Below, piece after piece: positions 42,339-51,734 of a DNA stretch of 64,000 nt. Within the stretch, counting starts at the first letter, position 1. Each line of letters begins with the position of its first letter. A program made the position numbers and the translations under genes. The stretch is taken from contig JAKBEU010000001.1 of the NCBI GenBank assembly GCA_021833625.1, forward strand, positions 310,001 to 374,000, written 5' to 3'. The notes beneath the pieces were generated by a model. It made no database searches. It was not told where the DNA came from and saw only the letters and a list, made by a program, of their open reading frames with translations. The stretch is from a bacterium (lineage in GTDB: Bacteria > Patescibacteriota > Microgenomatia > UBA1406 > GWC2-37-13).

Positions 42339-44837
42339 ATGGTTGAAATTCCTCCGCGATCGGCTCACACAGAAAATCCCACTACACCAGAAAGGCCACT
42401 TGTCTATACACCACTTTTGGGGCTTCAGGGAAGGCTAGCAATAGGAGGCAGTGCTCTTTTTCCTTCAACTGCAGCGGAACTCACGCATGGGATAAACAAG
42501 CAAAATGAGCAGGCAACTATCGCACTTTTGAATAGGGCATCGACACGTGAGAGAGGTTCCTATTGGACGGCTCAGGCGGAGCAATCAAAAGATGAGCAGC
42601 TTGCGAAATGGAAAAAAAACGTCACAGCGAAAATTAATCTCATACCGGAATCATCATTAGGAAAAGATCATGCCAAATTTTTTGCAAAAATCGGTATCAC
42701 AGCTGCAGCGTTTACCGAAGAGGGGGCGCAAAGAATGTACGACAGATATTTTTCAAAGGCTCACGCCGGCGGACAGGGGCTCAATCTCTTTGTTGCAGAT
42801 ACGGTAAGAGCTTTTACCAACGAGAGTGGGATTGATACTGTTGCCCTCAAAAGTCATCTTCCCGCGTTTCAGTGGATGGCAGGAATGTTCGGAGGGAATT
42901 CAGCAGAAATAATCACCCAACTTATTGACACCGAAATTGAGAGTAGTACAAATGAAGCTGCTTTTGTATCGGCACGAAAAGATAAAGTGAACAATTTAAC
43001 TCATCACGAAACAGAATTGCTTACTTTTTTAACGGAAGGAGAAACAGTACGCCTGGAACCTCCCCTACCGCAGCATACACCTGACAATCCGACAACTATC
43101 CGGACGGAACCGATAATCACCATCACTCCTGAAGAAATTGAAAAGCTCTCGAAATTGAATGCAAAACCAGAAATTGTTTCCCTCGGAAAAGACGCAAAAG
43201 GCCACGATATGACGGTGCATGTGGGATTTCCTGATAAGAAAGATGCGGATGGGCACATACTTTTCCCCTCAGAGCCTTACGTATTTATTGCGGATGAACT
43301 TACGGTAAGCGATAAAAATCACCATGAGACACTCAAAAAAGTGTGTGTTATTGCGGCACACGGAATAAAAACGCAGGACAATACGTGGAAATTCTTAAAC
43401 CAGCGGGAGATATATGACACCGTTTCGAAATATAATAAATACGCACGAAAAAACGGCCTTCCTCCTATTGAATTTATCATGTCGTGCAACGCTCCCGGTC
43501 AACCAGATAAAGTAAATATTATTTCCATCAATACGGGAGACGGAACAATAGTCCAAAGCGACAATGCATCCATTAACGTCTCTCTTTACACCGATGCCAC
43601 AACCGGAGAACACGGAGCAACGGCACATTTTGGAAGCGGAGAGTTTATCGGAATTGATGATTTGATACGGCGGAAAAAAAGACAGGAAGCAATTCCCGCA
43701 GCCGAACTTGACGTTCACGTAAAACATGCGGCAGAGTATCTTGCCCGACTGGACAAGCAGGCGGAACAAATAGAAATTGACTCTGTCAGCGGAGAGATTC
43801 TTGAGATAGTTCCCTATCCCACCCCCTCGCTTGAACCACATCTCTCGGATTATGAAAAACGGTACACACAACTGCGACAAAAGTTTGAGGCTCAAAGCAC
43901 TGCGTGCGTTACCGAATTAAAACAGACTCCCGGAGTTCTTGATGCCAAACTTGTTATGGGCGCTGTAGTGGTGACCTACGATTCTTCAAAACAAACGCCT
44001 GTTGATCTCCCTTATGCCGAATTTATTTCTGCAACAGACTCATCCCGCGGAAGATATGGAAGAGCATCTAAGTCGGCCCTCGGAGTTGTGATTGTTGATC
44101 TTAATCCAAATAAACGTGCGGACAATATCCCTCCCACCGTGTCCACTGTCCATGAACTGCAACATCATGCACTTGCAATGAGCGATTATCTCCTTACGAC
44201 CGACCCCACTCTTCCCTTGGCTTCAGCATATCGTTCAGGCCGAAATGAGGCCCTATTCGGCGATCAACACATTCAGATGAGCGATGATCTTTTCGAGCAG
44301 GACTTCCCCCAGTATGAGAAAGTGATGGGGAGATCGCTTATACGTGGTGACGTAAATAATATTCGGGATCAGCTTGCATATCTTGACGAATTACATTCAT
44401 CATTCATGCAAAAAAAACCCAACTGGTTCAGCGCTGCAGAGGACGTATATTCTTCCAGTTCATTGCAAAAAAAGAAACACTGGGAGCTCGTGGGAAATAG
44501 TACTTCAGATATAGAGTCATCCAAACGATTGTTGAAATATACACAGGGGTTATATCATATGACGAGGGTCCGTGACGTGTGGGCGAAGCGGACCGATTTG
44601 GGTCCGGAACAGACTGCTTTTATGGCAAACATTGATGTTCTTTTCAACCAAGCAGGTTCCTATATTGGCACTGCGCGAAGCGTCCAACAGGCCGAGCGAC
44701 TGGTTGGAGACGTATGGGAGTCGCTTAAGACTCAATTTCCTCACACACTCGAAATGCCCGAGCTCACCGAATCTTTCCTGATTGGGGAAGCAACCGGAGC
44801 GGTACTTCCCGGAACCGCACACTTCCTTTTTGATTAA
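42339..44837 (+). CDS. Large protein with shared N-terminal domain, caspase-like and HExxH motifs
   Basis: An 832-aa protein. Residues about 55-230 match the N-terminal domain of the DEAH helicase (FxKIGI 114-119, YDRYF 134-138, QWM 178-180, FGG 184-186). Residues about 310-410 look caspase-like (clan CD): hydrophobic strand then HG with His341, and FIMSC with Cys383. Near the C-terminus is a zinc-peptidase motif HELQH (605-609) with Glu637 28 residues later, as in gluzincins. Two protease types on one chain would be unusual. There is no signal peptide. TATACT (42326-42331) ends 7 nt before the ATG. Confidence 0.75.
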   Translation: MVEIPPRSAHTENPTTPERPLVYTPLLGLQGRLAIGGSALFPSTAAELTHGINKQNEQATIALLNRASTRERGSYWTAQAEQSKDEQLAKWKKNVTAKINLIPESSLGKDHAKFFAKIGITAAAFTEEGAQRMYDRYFSKAHAGGQGLNLFVADTVRAFTNESGIDTVALKSHLPAFQWMAGMFGGNSAEIITQLIDTEIESSTNEAAFVSARKDKVNNLTHHETELLTFLTEGETVRLEPPLPQHTPDNPTTIRTEPIITITPEEIEKLSKLNAKPEIVSLGKDAKGHDMTVHVGFPDKKDADGHILFPSEPYVFIADELTVSDKNHHETLKKVCVIAAHGIKTQDNTWKFLNQREIYDTVSKYNKYARKNGLPPIEFIMSCNAPGQPDKVNIISINTGDGTIVQSDNASINVSLYTDATTGEHGATAHFGSGEFIGIDDLIRRKKRQEAIPAAELDVHVKHAAEYLARLDKQAEQIEIDSVSGEILEIVPYPTPSLEPHLSDYEKRYTQLRQKFEAQSTACVTELKQTPGVLDAKLVMGAVVVTYDSSKQTPVDLPYAEFISATDSSRGRYGRASKSALGVVIVDLNPNKRADNIPPTVSTVHELQHHALAMSDYLLTTDPTLPLASAYRSGRNEALFGDQHIQMSDDLFEQDFPQYEKVMGRSLIRGDVNNIRDQLAYLDELHSSFMQKKPNWFSAAEDVYSSSSLQKKKHWELVGNSTSDIESSKRLLKYTQGLYHMTRVRDVWAKRTDLGPEQTAFMANIDVLFNQAGSYIGTARSVQQAERLVGDVWESLKTQFPHTLEMPELTESFLIGEATGAVLPGTAHFLFD

Positions 44838-44851
44838 CACGCTTTAACGCA

Positions 44852-45304
44852 TTACGCAACCGGGGCCGGAGGAAGATGATCTACGTTTTGTTTTTCATTA
44901 TTTGCATCCGTCTTTTCGGTCGGAACTACTTTATTTTGTTCTTCCTGCTGTTTTTTCCAAACCGGATATAAATATGCCGCGCGGAAATTAAGAAGTGCCG
45001 TTGCAACTTCGACTGAAATATTCTGTATTTTTTTTCTGAAAAATTCATTTAATTCGCCGTCCGGAATATCAGCCTCAAGAAGCTTATCAAGCTCCTCAAC
45101 ATCAGAATCGTTCAACAAACTTATGAAGTGCTCGTTAATGGCTTCATTCACTTTTTTTATCAGCAACGAACGGACAACTGGCATATTTGCGGCAGTTACC
45201 TCAGGGTCCTTCCGTTCCTCGATGAGTTTATCGACGAACGTCTGAATCGCCATCTGGTCCTGCATCCCGTTTTTGTAACTGTTCATGTCTTGCTGACTTA
45301 TCAT
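44852..45304 (-). CDS. Small helical cytosolic protein (DUF5663-like from memory)
   Basis: A 150-aa helical protein with a C-terminal Pro/Glu/Asn-rich tail. The central part (about 22-115, with LLNDSDVEELDKLL and VATALLNFRAAYL) recalls a DUF5663-type helical domain, though I cannot verify this. The 116-aa protein at 56245 is of a similar kind. A TAATAC box ends 6 nt before the ATG. Confidence 0.72.
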   Translation of the reverse strand: MISQQDMNSYKNGMQDQMAIQTFVDKLIEERKDPEVTAANMPVVRSLLIKKVNEAINEHFISLLNDSDVEELDKLLEADIPDGELNEFFRKKIQNISVEVATALLNFRAAYLYPVWKKQQEEQNKVVPTEKTDANNEKQNVDHLPPAPVA

Positions 45305-45353
45305 AGGTGTGTATTAATAATAAATTTTTAACTCGCTGTTTGCAACGGAAAAC

Positions 45354-48300
45354 TTATGCTTCTTCTTCTCCTTCTCCTACCACATCGGCTGTCGTCTGAG
45401 CTGCCCCGCCCCCCGCTCCCTCAGAAGTTGTAGTTGTTGTGGCTTCCTGTTCTCCTGCTTTCCTCTTCTTCTCCTCTTCATCTTTTTTCTTAGCAACAAG
45501 GTCTTCTTCCATCTGCTTTTGTATTTTTTTCTGCTTCTGTTCGTCAAGATATGCATCAAGTTCATCTATTTGACTTTCTTTAAAAGGAGCAAGTCCAAAG
45601 ACCCCTCCCTCCCTGCTATGGAGGACCCTCAACAGTTCTTTTCTTGCGGCATCATATTCCCGTTGTTTTTGTTGTTTTTCACTATCCTTCGCCAGCTGCA
45701 GGGTTCGTCTTGCTTTTTCGTACGCAATAAATGCTTTTTGCGAGGCAGTAAATCGCTCATTGGACGATCTTCTTTCTCCTTCCTTATCATGCTTTCCAAA
45801 ACTTTTTCCTTTTTCAAGACCGAAGAGCTGCATCATGTCATCCGGACCGGCGTATGCTTTTGAATCCACGACCCCCACTGATTTTTTCTTTTCTTCTTCC
45901 GTCAATACTATTTCACTTGTCGCTGAAGTGGGAGTAGGTGTGGGTGAAGGAGTAGGAGTTGGCACAGTTTGTGTAGGCGGTACTACCGTTTCTTGCGGCG
46001 TTACTCCTCCCTCGACCGGTTCAACATTCTCTCTTCCCATTGGAATAGGAATGAGCGGAATAACTATCGGAGGAACAAGAACAGAGGGAGCATCAATAAC
46101 GTATGTCGGGGTATTTCCTGATACTGTTGTCGTAATGGGTCCTGCTATTGCAATAAGAGATTCTGATGTGGAAACAGGAGGAGTATTTGTAGTAATAACG
46201 TCATGAAGCGGCGCCCCTCCTCGGACGACACCAAAGTCATATAACTTTCCATTATCTGTCAATATAGAAGAGGTTATTGTCCCAGCATGTGGAGAGTCAG
46301 GGGCGGTAAGATGGAGAATCTGGTCCCAAATGTTGTTATACTCCGTTCCCAAAATACCGTCCGGATGACTGCGTAAGTTATCCTGATCCACAAACATTTT
46401 TGCGACCTCACCATACGTAAATTCATGTCCCTGAGGGGTGACAAATGTATGTGTGTCGGACGGATCAAGACGAAGGGCATCGTTCAGACTATCATGTGCC
46501 GCGGAATAATTTGCCGGAATGGCAATATCACCATGTCCGGGAACGGAAAGCGTAAAGTAGAGATGCCCCTCTGCCATTTCATGAGGAACGTTAAAGGTGA
46601 TGCTTGGATCATGTGCCGGATACAAAATATCTCCTCTTCCTGCCTGAATAACATACACAGCGTCTCCTGTTTGAGGATTGGTATCTTTATAGTCGTAAAT
46701 CGGTCGATGATAGGCCATACCATTATTTTCATTTCCCCCGTACATTGACTGTCGTTGTGTGTGCACATCAAACGTATCGTGTTTTTGAGTCAAAATGCCG
46801 TCCGGTCCTGAGATGTGTATTTCCTGACTGCTTCCGCCCGGAATGGTATGACTTGAAGTTTCGAGAGTAACTCCGCTGTGCAACTGTCCGCCGCTTACTA
46901 TCCCATCTGCTCCGATGTGTGCATTATCTATGAGAACAACATCATGATGTCCGATAACGACGAGGTCGTTATTGCCCTGGGCGTCTTTTACCCATTCCGT
47001 TCCTGACGGGACGTGCATTGTGTGCCCGTCAAATGACTGATCGATTGTGCTTCCTGTCGGGCTTAATACGGTCTCCGAGTGACTGGTTGCAATTGTCTCT
47101 CCCTGATGAATGGAAATACCGTGAGATTGCAAGGTAGCAACAACGTCTGTGTTTACCACGTGTCCGTTTCCGTCAACTTCAATCAGTTTTCCATGTGTGT
47201 CAACCTGCAAATCGTGTCCAGACAAGTTCATGATGACGTGTCCGTCAGCAGAATCAACAATCCGTTCCGTTTCCGTTCCCGGTTGGGCACCCGGAGTATG
47301 TTCATATCTATATCTCCCCGGCAATTGTACGTGAATTCCATCTATGACTTCATCGTGAGCCGGAAGAACTTCCGTGTGTGCCACATTTTCAACCGTATGA
47401 CGCACCGTCAAAACGGCTGTTTGAAACGTACTCAGTTGTAACGGTACCGACCGTCCTGAAATCACGTCTCCCCAGTCTTTGCTCCATACTGGTATTCCTT
47501 CCCGTATTACATGTTGCACTTCCTGGGCAACCCCACTAAGCACTTGATATTCCATTCCCATAACTGCGCCTCCAATTGGCATCATAATGGCGGATTGTAA
47601 GACAACCGTTGCAGCGCGTTTAGCAGCAAGGCGTCTCAGTACTCTTTCTTTGTTGTGAATACTCTGTTCCTTCGTCACCGCTCCCCTTGCTTCGCTATAA
47701 TATGCATTCATCAGATTTTTTGCATCCTCTGGCGACATCCCCAACCCTGCGTTATTATCAAGCAAACCGTTGTTGTCCTGGAGCCATTTCAGAACCTCAG
47801 CCCGTGTTCCATAGCGAAGTTGTGCCTCAGCAAGAGCTGAGAATTTCTCAAATAGTCCAAGACCTGCATTCCCTCCCTTTGCCCCATACGTAAGTTCAAC
47901 ATTCCCTGTTATGGGTTCTCCATGACAGAAATCGGTGTGTAAGGCTCCATATTCTTCAAGTTTTTGTAATCCCGCAATAACATCACTCTTTAATCTTAAA
48001 TATTGTTCGTTTCTCTGTAATTCGTCATAAATAATGTAATTTTGTGTTGTAAACTGCAAATCTTTTGTTCCGGAAATATCGGCAATGCGCATTCGCGCAT
48101 CAAGTTGTGCTATTTCCCTTAATATTTGGAATGCTTCCCGTTCCGTCATTTGACTGACATCCTTACCGTTGAGAAGACTCTCAATCCTCAAGGCTACCGT
48201 GTCGGCATTTTCCATCATGCCAGGCTCAACAAGTGCCCGTCCCATTTCGGTTCGAATACGAGCGGCTTCCGGTCCTTTTTTCCCGAGGGCAACTTCACGT

Positions 48301-51300
48301 GAAACCTGAGCCACCTCTCCTCGATATCTTCCTCTGAAAACTTCATGTCCTCCAACGCGCAGTCCCATTTCTTTTGCCGCAGTCATACCCATTATTCCTC
48401 CGAGTCCTCCTACTATTTTTGAGGCTGTCCGTGCTCCAAATAATGCCGCACTGCTTCCTGCCCCAAGGACAAATGCTCCTCCATATGTTGCAATATCGGC
48501 AGTAATGGACCACGTTGCAAGCTCCACTCCGTGAGTTCTTTCGTTCTCTCCGACAAACAACTCACGCTCTGCCATTCTGCGGAGTACGCGCTCTCTCAAT
48601 CCTTTTATGGGTGTTTCTCCGCCCTCTCCTCCCCAACGTGATTCTGCAGTCGTTATATTTATTTTGAAATCTTTCCACTTATCTTCTTCCTGAAGAAGCT
48701 GCCATTTTGTTTTTCCCGTTTCGCCAAATGGCTTTGATAATTCATTCACTACAGAGAGAACGTTAGAAGAAAGTTCAATTCCAGTACTTAAGTCGATTGG
48801 TCCACCGCTGGTTTGTTTTCCAAATGTATTTACCTTCGCGACAAGCCGTATTTGTGCTTCGGCTACAAGTCTGCTTTTTTTCTCAGCATCCGTTCCGGCG
48901 CTTGCCTCAGCTGCCGCTATTTCTGCGAAATATGCTTCAATAGCGCCTTTAACTGGAACGGCAAGTGGAGAATTAGCTATCACTTCCCGCCTTTCCCCTC
49001 TTCTTAATCCTTTGACTGCAATTCTGCTTGCAACCGCATCCTGCTCTTTCAGTGCATGCTGATAAATGGATTCAATAAGCGGATCACGGCTTCCCGCCCT
49101 GTCTTCAACGAGTCTGTCTCCTAACCACTGTTTTGCAAAGTGCATCTGGGAGGTCTCTCCAAGTGCTGTTATACGCGCAACCGCATTTCTTCCTCCCCAC
49201 CAAAGGCGCGTCAAAAAGCCCTGTTCACGCAACATCTTTCTCCCTTCTTCAAGGGACTTATCAATAAGCTCTGAAGTGACTTCAACGGGAATGCGCATCT
49301 GACCTATTGCGGCATTTCTGTCGACCCCTTCTCCTCCTACGAAATGGCCTTTAAGGGTCATACTCATCCTGTCTACAAACCGTCTGTTTTGTTCACGGGC
49401 TGCCTCACGGTATAGTCCGTTTCTCCATATAGTTTGTACCGGATGAAGAATACTTCCTACGACCCCTCCCAAAAGAGGAACCTTTGAATACCAGTGGGTT
49501 CCCGACGTTTCCACTTTCGACATGACGTGATCTACGAGGTTGTTATTATGACTGATGTAGTGAGTGTCGTCTTTTGCAACCACTACCTGTGCCTGAAGAT
49601 CATTCTCCGTAATCACTCTTGGTTCAGGAGGGGGCGCGACAGGAGGCTTCGTCGGATCCGGTTTATCCGGATCTGGTTCAACCGGAGCGGGCTCAACCGG
49701 TTCCGGCTCTACAATTCTTTTTAAAATCTCTCTTTGATTTCCCGTTTTTTCATACACTACTCCCAAATCTCCCACTTTTTTCTTTCCCTTTGGAACAACA
49801 AGTTCACGGCGTACTTCCAAGTCTTGTCCTCCCCTATTCCAATCTTCCTGCATCCGTTCCTGATCGTTCGGGTTTGTTGAAGAACGCAGCGGGTCAAGAT
49901 GCCTTTGGTTTGCTTCCAACTGTTGACGGGCTTCCATAAGCTCGTCAATCTTTTTAAATTTTGTTCCTGCTCCTTTTTTTTCATCCCTGTCTTTGAGGGG
50001 AATTTCCCTGTACAGTCTGCTGTTGTTTTTTAGCGTGTCATAGAGCGTCTGGAATTTTGCTGCCTCTTCCTGATTTCCCGCCGTTGTTGCAGCTTCAATT
50101 TTTGACTGCAAGAAAATCATTACCCCTTCAACAGGAACTCCTTCGGTTATGATATGAGAAGGCAACTCTCCGTGGGCTCTCAGCTCCACTTCAAAGCTCC
50201 AATTTTTTGTTTCTTTTGCGCGATCAACTGCGGACTTTGTATACAGATAGCGGGCACGCACTTCTCTTTCATCGCGTGAAAGAGTAGAAATATCCCTGCT
50301 GACGAGCGCCTGCATCTCTGCTTCATAAAGGCCAAAGGCTTCGCTGAATGCATTTTTTACCTCTTCAGGACTCCCCACCGTCTCCGCTGAGGCAAATTGC
50401 GGATCGTATAATTCCGGAGCTTTCTTTAAAAGTACTACAACCGCATCAAGCGTTGTCAATTCTCCCCCTCTGTCCGGATTCTCTCCCGTTGAGGCGTCCT
50501 CCGCCTCGGATGCAAGACGAGAGAGGGGACTGTCTTCATTCTCTCCTGCTGCAGAAAGGTGCTTTTGTAAAGCCTCAACTACTCTTTTTGTATAAACTAA
50601 TTCACTCTCTCCGTCTTTCCGTTTTAACTCTGTGACTGTCGGATCCGCCGACACTTGAATCGCCTCAATTACCTTTCCCAGCCAAACTCTGTTCTGTTGA
50701 TATTCAGATGTCTGAATATATTCTTCCACCTTATGGGGCTTGCCCTTATTATCTTCATAGGTGACTTTCTTTAAAACAAGTGTTTCCGTAGGGGTAGCAA
50801 CGGGAGCGGGAACTTCAACCTGGGGAGGTTTTTCTACTTCAGACCCGGAGATTGCGTGATCTCCGCTTATCCCCTCCATCATCTCCCCCAATGGTTTTTT
50901 TCCGTCAAGCGCAGTTAACTTCCTTACGTCCGCAATTACTATTTTCTCTCCCGGCTTTAGCTGATAGTCTGTGCCTGTTACAGTTTTTTTTCCGTCTGCA
51001 TCAATTGTAACAATGGAAACGTGTGATGAGCCCATTTCAGTCGCAATCACACCTTGTTTGTCGATAAGTCCCATCGTAACGTGTGAAGTGGAATTGGTCG
51101 TATCTGTCGGATTGTTTTTTTTGTAAAAATCAACCAATTTTCCCTTAATAAGAGCGAGTACTTCCGCCTGAGGTTTTCCTTTCATCTCAGGACTTGCAAG
51201 CTCGTGTGCAACGATGGTCATAATGGCAGCAGAAGTAAGTCCTGTGGCCAACTCACGACTTGAAGTCTGGAACAAGACTGCAGCATAGGGTCCGTCCTGC

Positions 51301-51608
51301 CCGGTGAGTTGTTCCATTATCGTTCCCACTGCTAAAACATCCTCCGCCGTATAATTGTCTTCCCCTTTTTTTACTCCCAGTGATTTGAGCCTATCGGCAA
51401 CCTTTTTTGCGTTTTCTTGTTGTTGTTCAGGTGTCAATGGAGCAGCGTCTTTTTTGTTTCTTTCAAGGTAGGCCATGTGAACTTCACGTCCGGCACATAC
51501 CGCTTCCTGTCTTTTTCCGAGCCTGCTGACGGAGGAAGATATCGAGAGTTCTGAAGATTTAGGTGCCTCTGAGGTTGTTGGCCGGGCTCCTTCAGCTGAT
51601 AGAGTCAT
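45354..51608 (-). CDS. Giant (2084 aa) protein of unknown function with two membrane segments
   Basis: Residues about 40-250 contain a region with a faint resemblance to a PP2C-like fold (low confidence). A charged helical part follows, then hydrophobic segments near 1040-1075 (YGGAFVLGAGSSAALFG) and 1335-1360 (SAIMMPIGGAVMGM) that could insert into the membrane. A His/Asp/Gly-rich beta region lies at about 1390-1720, then a Pro/Val/Thr-rich stretch (about 1820-1910) and a coiled-coil Lys/Glu/Gln-rich tail ending GEGEEEA. There is no signal peptide. The gene is divergent from the 979-aa gene. Confidence 0.82.
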   Translation of the reverse strand: MTLSAEGARPTTSEAPKSSELSISSSVSRLGKRQEAVCAGREVHMAYLERNKKDAAPLTPEQQQENAKKVADRLKSLGVKKGEDNYTAEDVLAVGTIMEQLTGQDGPYAAVLFQTSSRELATGLTSAAIMTIVAHELASPEMKGKPQAEVLALIKGKLVDFYKKNNPTDTTNSTSHVTMGLIDKQGVIATEMGSSHVSIVTIDADGKKTVTGTDYQLKPGEKIVIADVRKLTALDGKKPLGEMMEGISGDHAISGSEVEKPPQVEVPAPVATPTETLVLKKVTYEDNKGKPHKVEEYIQTSEYQQNRVWLGKVIEAIQVSADPTVTELKRKDGESELVYTKRVVEALQKHLSAAGENEDSPLSRLASEAEDASTGENPDRGGELTTLDAVVVLLKKAPELYDPQFASAETVGSPEEVKNAFSEAFGLYEAEMQALVSRDISTLSRDEREVRARYLYTKSAVDRAKETKNWSFEVELRAHGELPSHIITEGVPVEGVMIFLQSKIEAATTAGNQEEAAKFQTLYDTLKNNSRLYREIPLKDRDEKKGAGTKFKKIDELMEARQQLEANQRHLDPLRSSTNPNDQERMQEDWNRGGQDLEVRRELVVPKGKKKVGDLGVVYEKTGNQREILKRIVEPEPVEPAPVEPDPDKPDPTKPPVAPPPEPRVITENDLQAQVVVAKDDTHYISHNNNLVDHVMSKVETSGTHWYSKVPLLGGVVGSILHPVQTIWRNGLYREAAREQNRRFVDRMSMTLKGHFVGGEGVDRNAAIGQMRIPVEVTSELIDKSLEEGRKMLREQGFLTRLWWGGRNAVARITALGETSQMHFAKQWLGDRLVEDRAGSRDPLIESIYQHALKEQDAVASRIAVKGLRRGERREVIANSPLAVPVKGAIEAYFAEIAAAEASAGTDAEKKSRLVAEAQIRLVAKVNTFGKQTSGGPIDLSTGIELSSNVLSVVNELSKPFGETGKTKWQLLQEEDKWKDFKINITTAESRWGGEGGETPIKGLRERVLRRMAERELFVGENERTHGVELATWSITADIATYGGAFVLGAGSSAALFGARTASKIVGGLGGIMGMTAAKEMGLRVGGHEVFRGRYRGEVAQVSREVALGKKGPEAARIRTEMGRALVEPGMMENADTVALRIESLLNGKDVSQMTEREAFQILREIAQLDARMRIADISGTKDLQFTTQNYIIYDELQRNEQYLRLKSDVIAGLQKLEEYGALHTDFCHGEPITGNVELTYGAKGGNAGLGLFEKFSALAEAQLRYGTRAEVLKWLQDNNGLLDNNAGLGMSPEDAKNLMNAYYSEARGAVTKEQSIHNKERVLRRLAAKRAATVVLQSAIMMPIGGAVMGMEYQVLSGVAQEVQHVIREGIPVWSKDWGDVISGRSVPLQLSTFQTAVLTVRHTVENVAHTEVLPAHDEVIDGIHVQLPGRYRYEHTPGAQPGTETERIVDSADGHVIMNLSGHDLQVDTHGKLIEVDGNGHVVNTDVVATLQSHGISIHQGETIATSHSETVLSPTGSTIDQSFDGHTMHVPSGTEWVKDAQGNNDLVVIGHHDVVLIDNAHIGADGIVSGGQLHSGVTLETSSHTIPGGSSQEIHISGPDGILTQKHDTFDVHTQRQSMYGGNENNGMAYHRPIYDYKDTNPQTGDAVYVIQAGRGDILYPAHDPSITFNVPHEMAEGHLYFTLSVPGHGDIAIPANYSAAHDSLNDALRLDPSDTHTFVTPQGHEFTYGEVAKMFVDQDNLRSHPDGILGTEYNNIWDQILHLTAPDSPHAGTITSSILTDNGKLYDFGVVRGGAPLHDVITTNTPPVSTSESLIAIAGPITTTVSGNTPTYVIDAPSVLVPPIVIPLIPIPMGRENVEPVEGGVTPQETVVPPTQTVPTPTPSPTPTPTSATSEIVLTEEEKKKSVGVVDSKAYAGPDDMMQLFGLEKGKSFGKHDKEGERRSSNERFTASQKAFIAYEKARRTLQLAKDSEKQQKQREYDAARKELLRVLHSREGGVFGLAPFKESQIDELDAYLDEQKQKKIQKQMEEDLVAKKKDEEEKKRKAGEQEATTTTTSEGAGGGAAQTTADVVGEGEEEA

Positions 51609-51734
51609 AAGTGAATGATTTTACCCTCAGTATAAGTATGTAATAACTAATACTAATTAAACTTTGAAGGTCTGTCAATAACCTATAGAATATTACTAGT
51701 TGTATTGAGAAACGACATAACCTATATTTTATCT

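Noticed and set aside
45490-45700. ORFs in the coiled-coil end of the 2084-aa gene in other frames
   Set aside because: Low-complexity Lys/Glu/Arg codons keep other frames open by chance.
45760-46206. Plus-strand ORF of 148 codons with Val/Gly-rich sequence
   Set aside because: It is antisense to the Pro/Val/Thr-rich part of the 2084-aa gene and shows no domain, promoter or start context.
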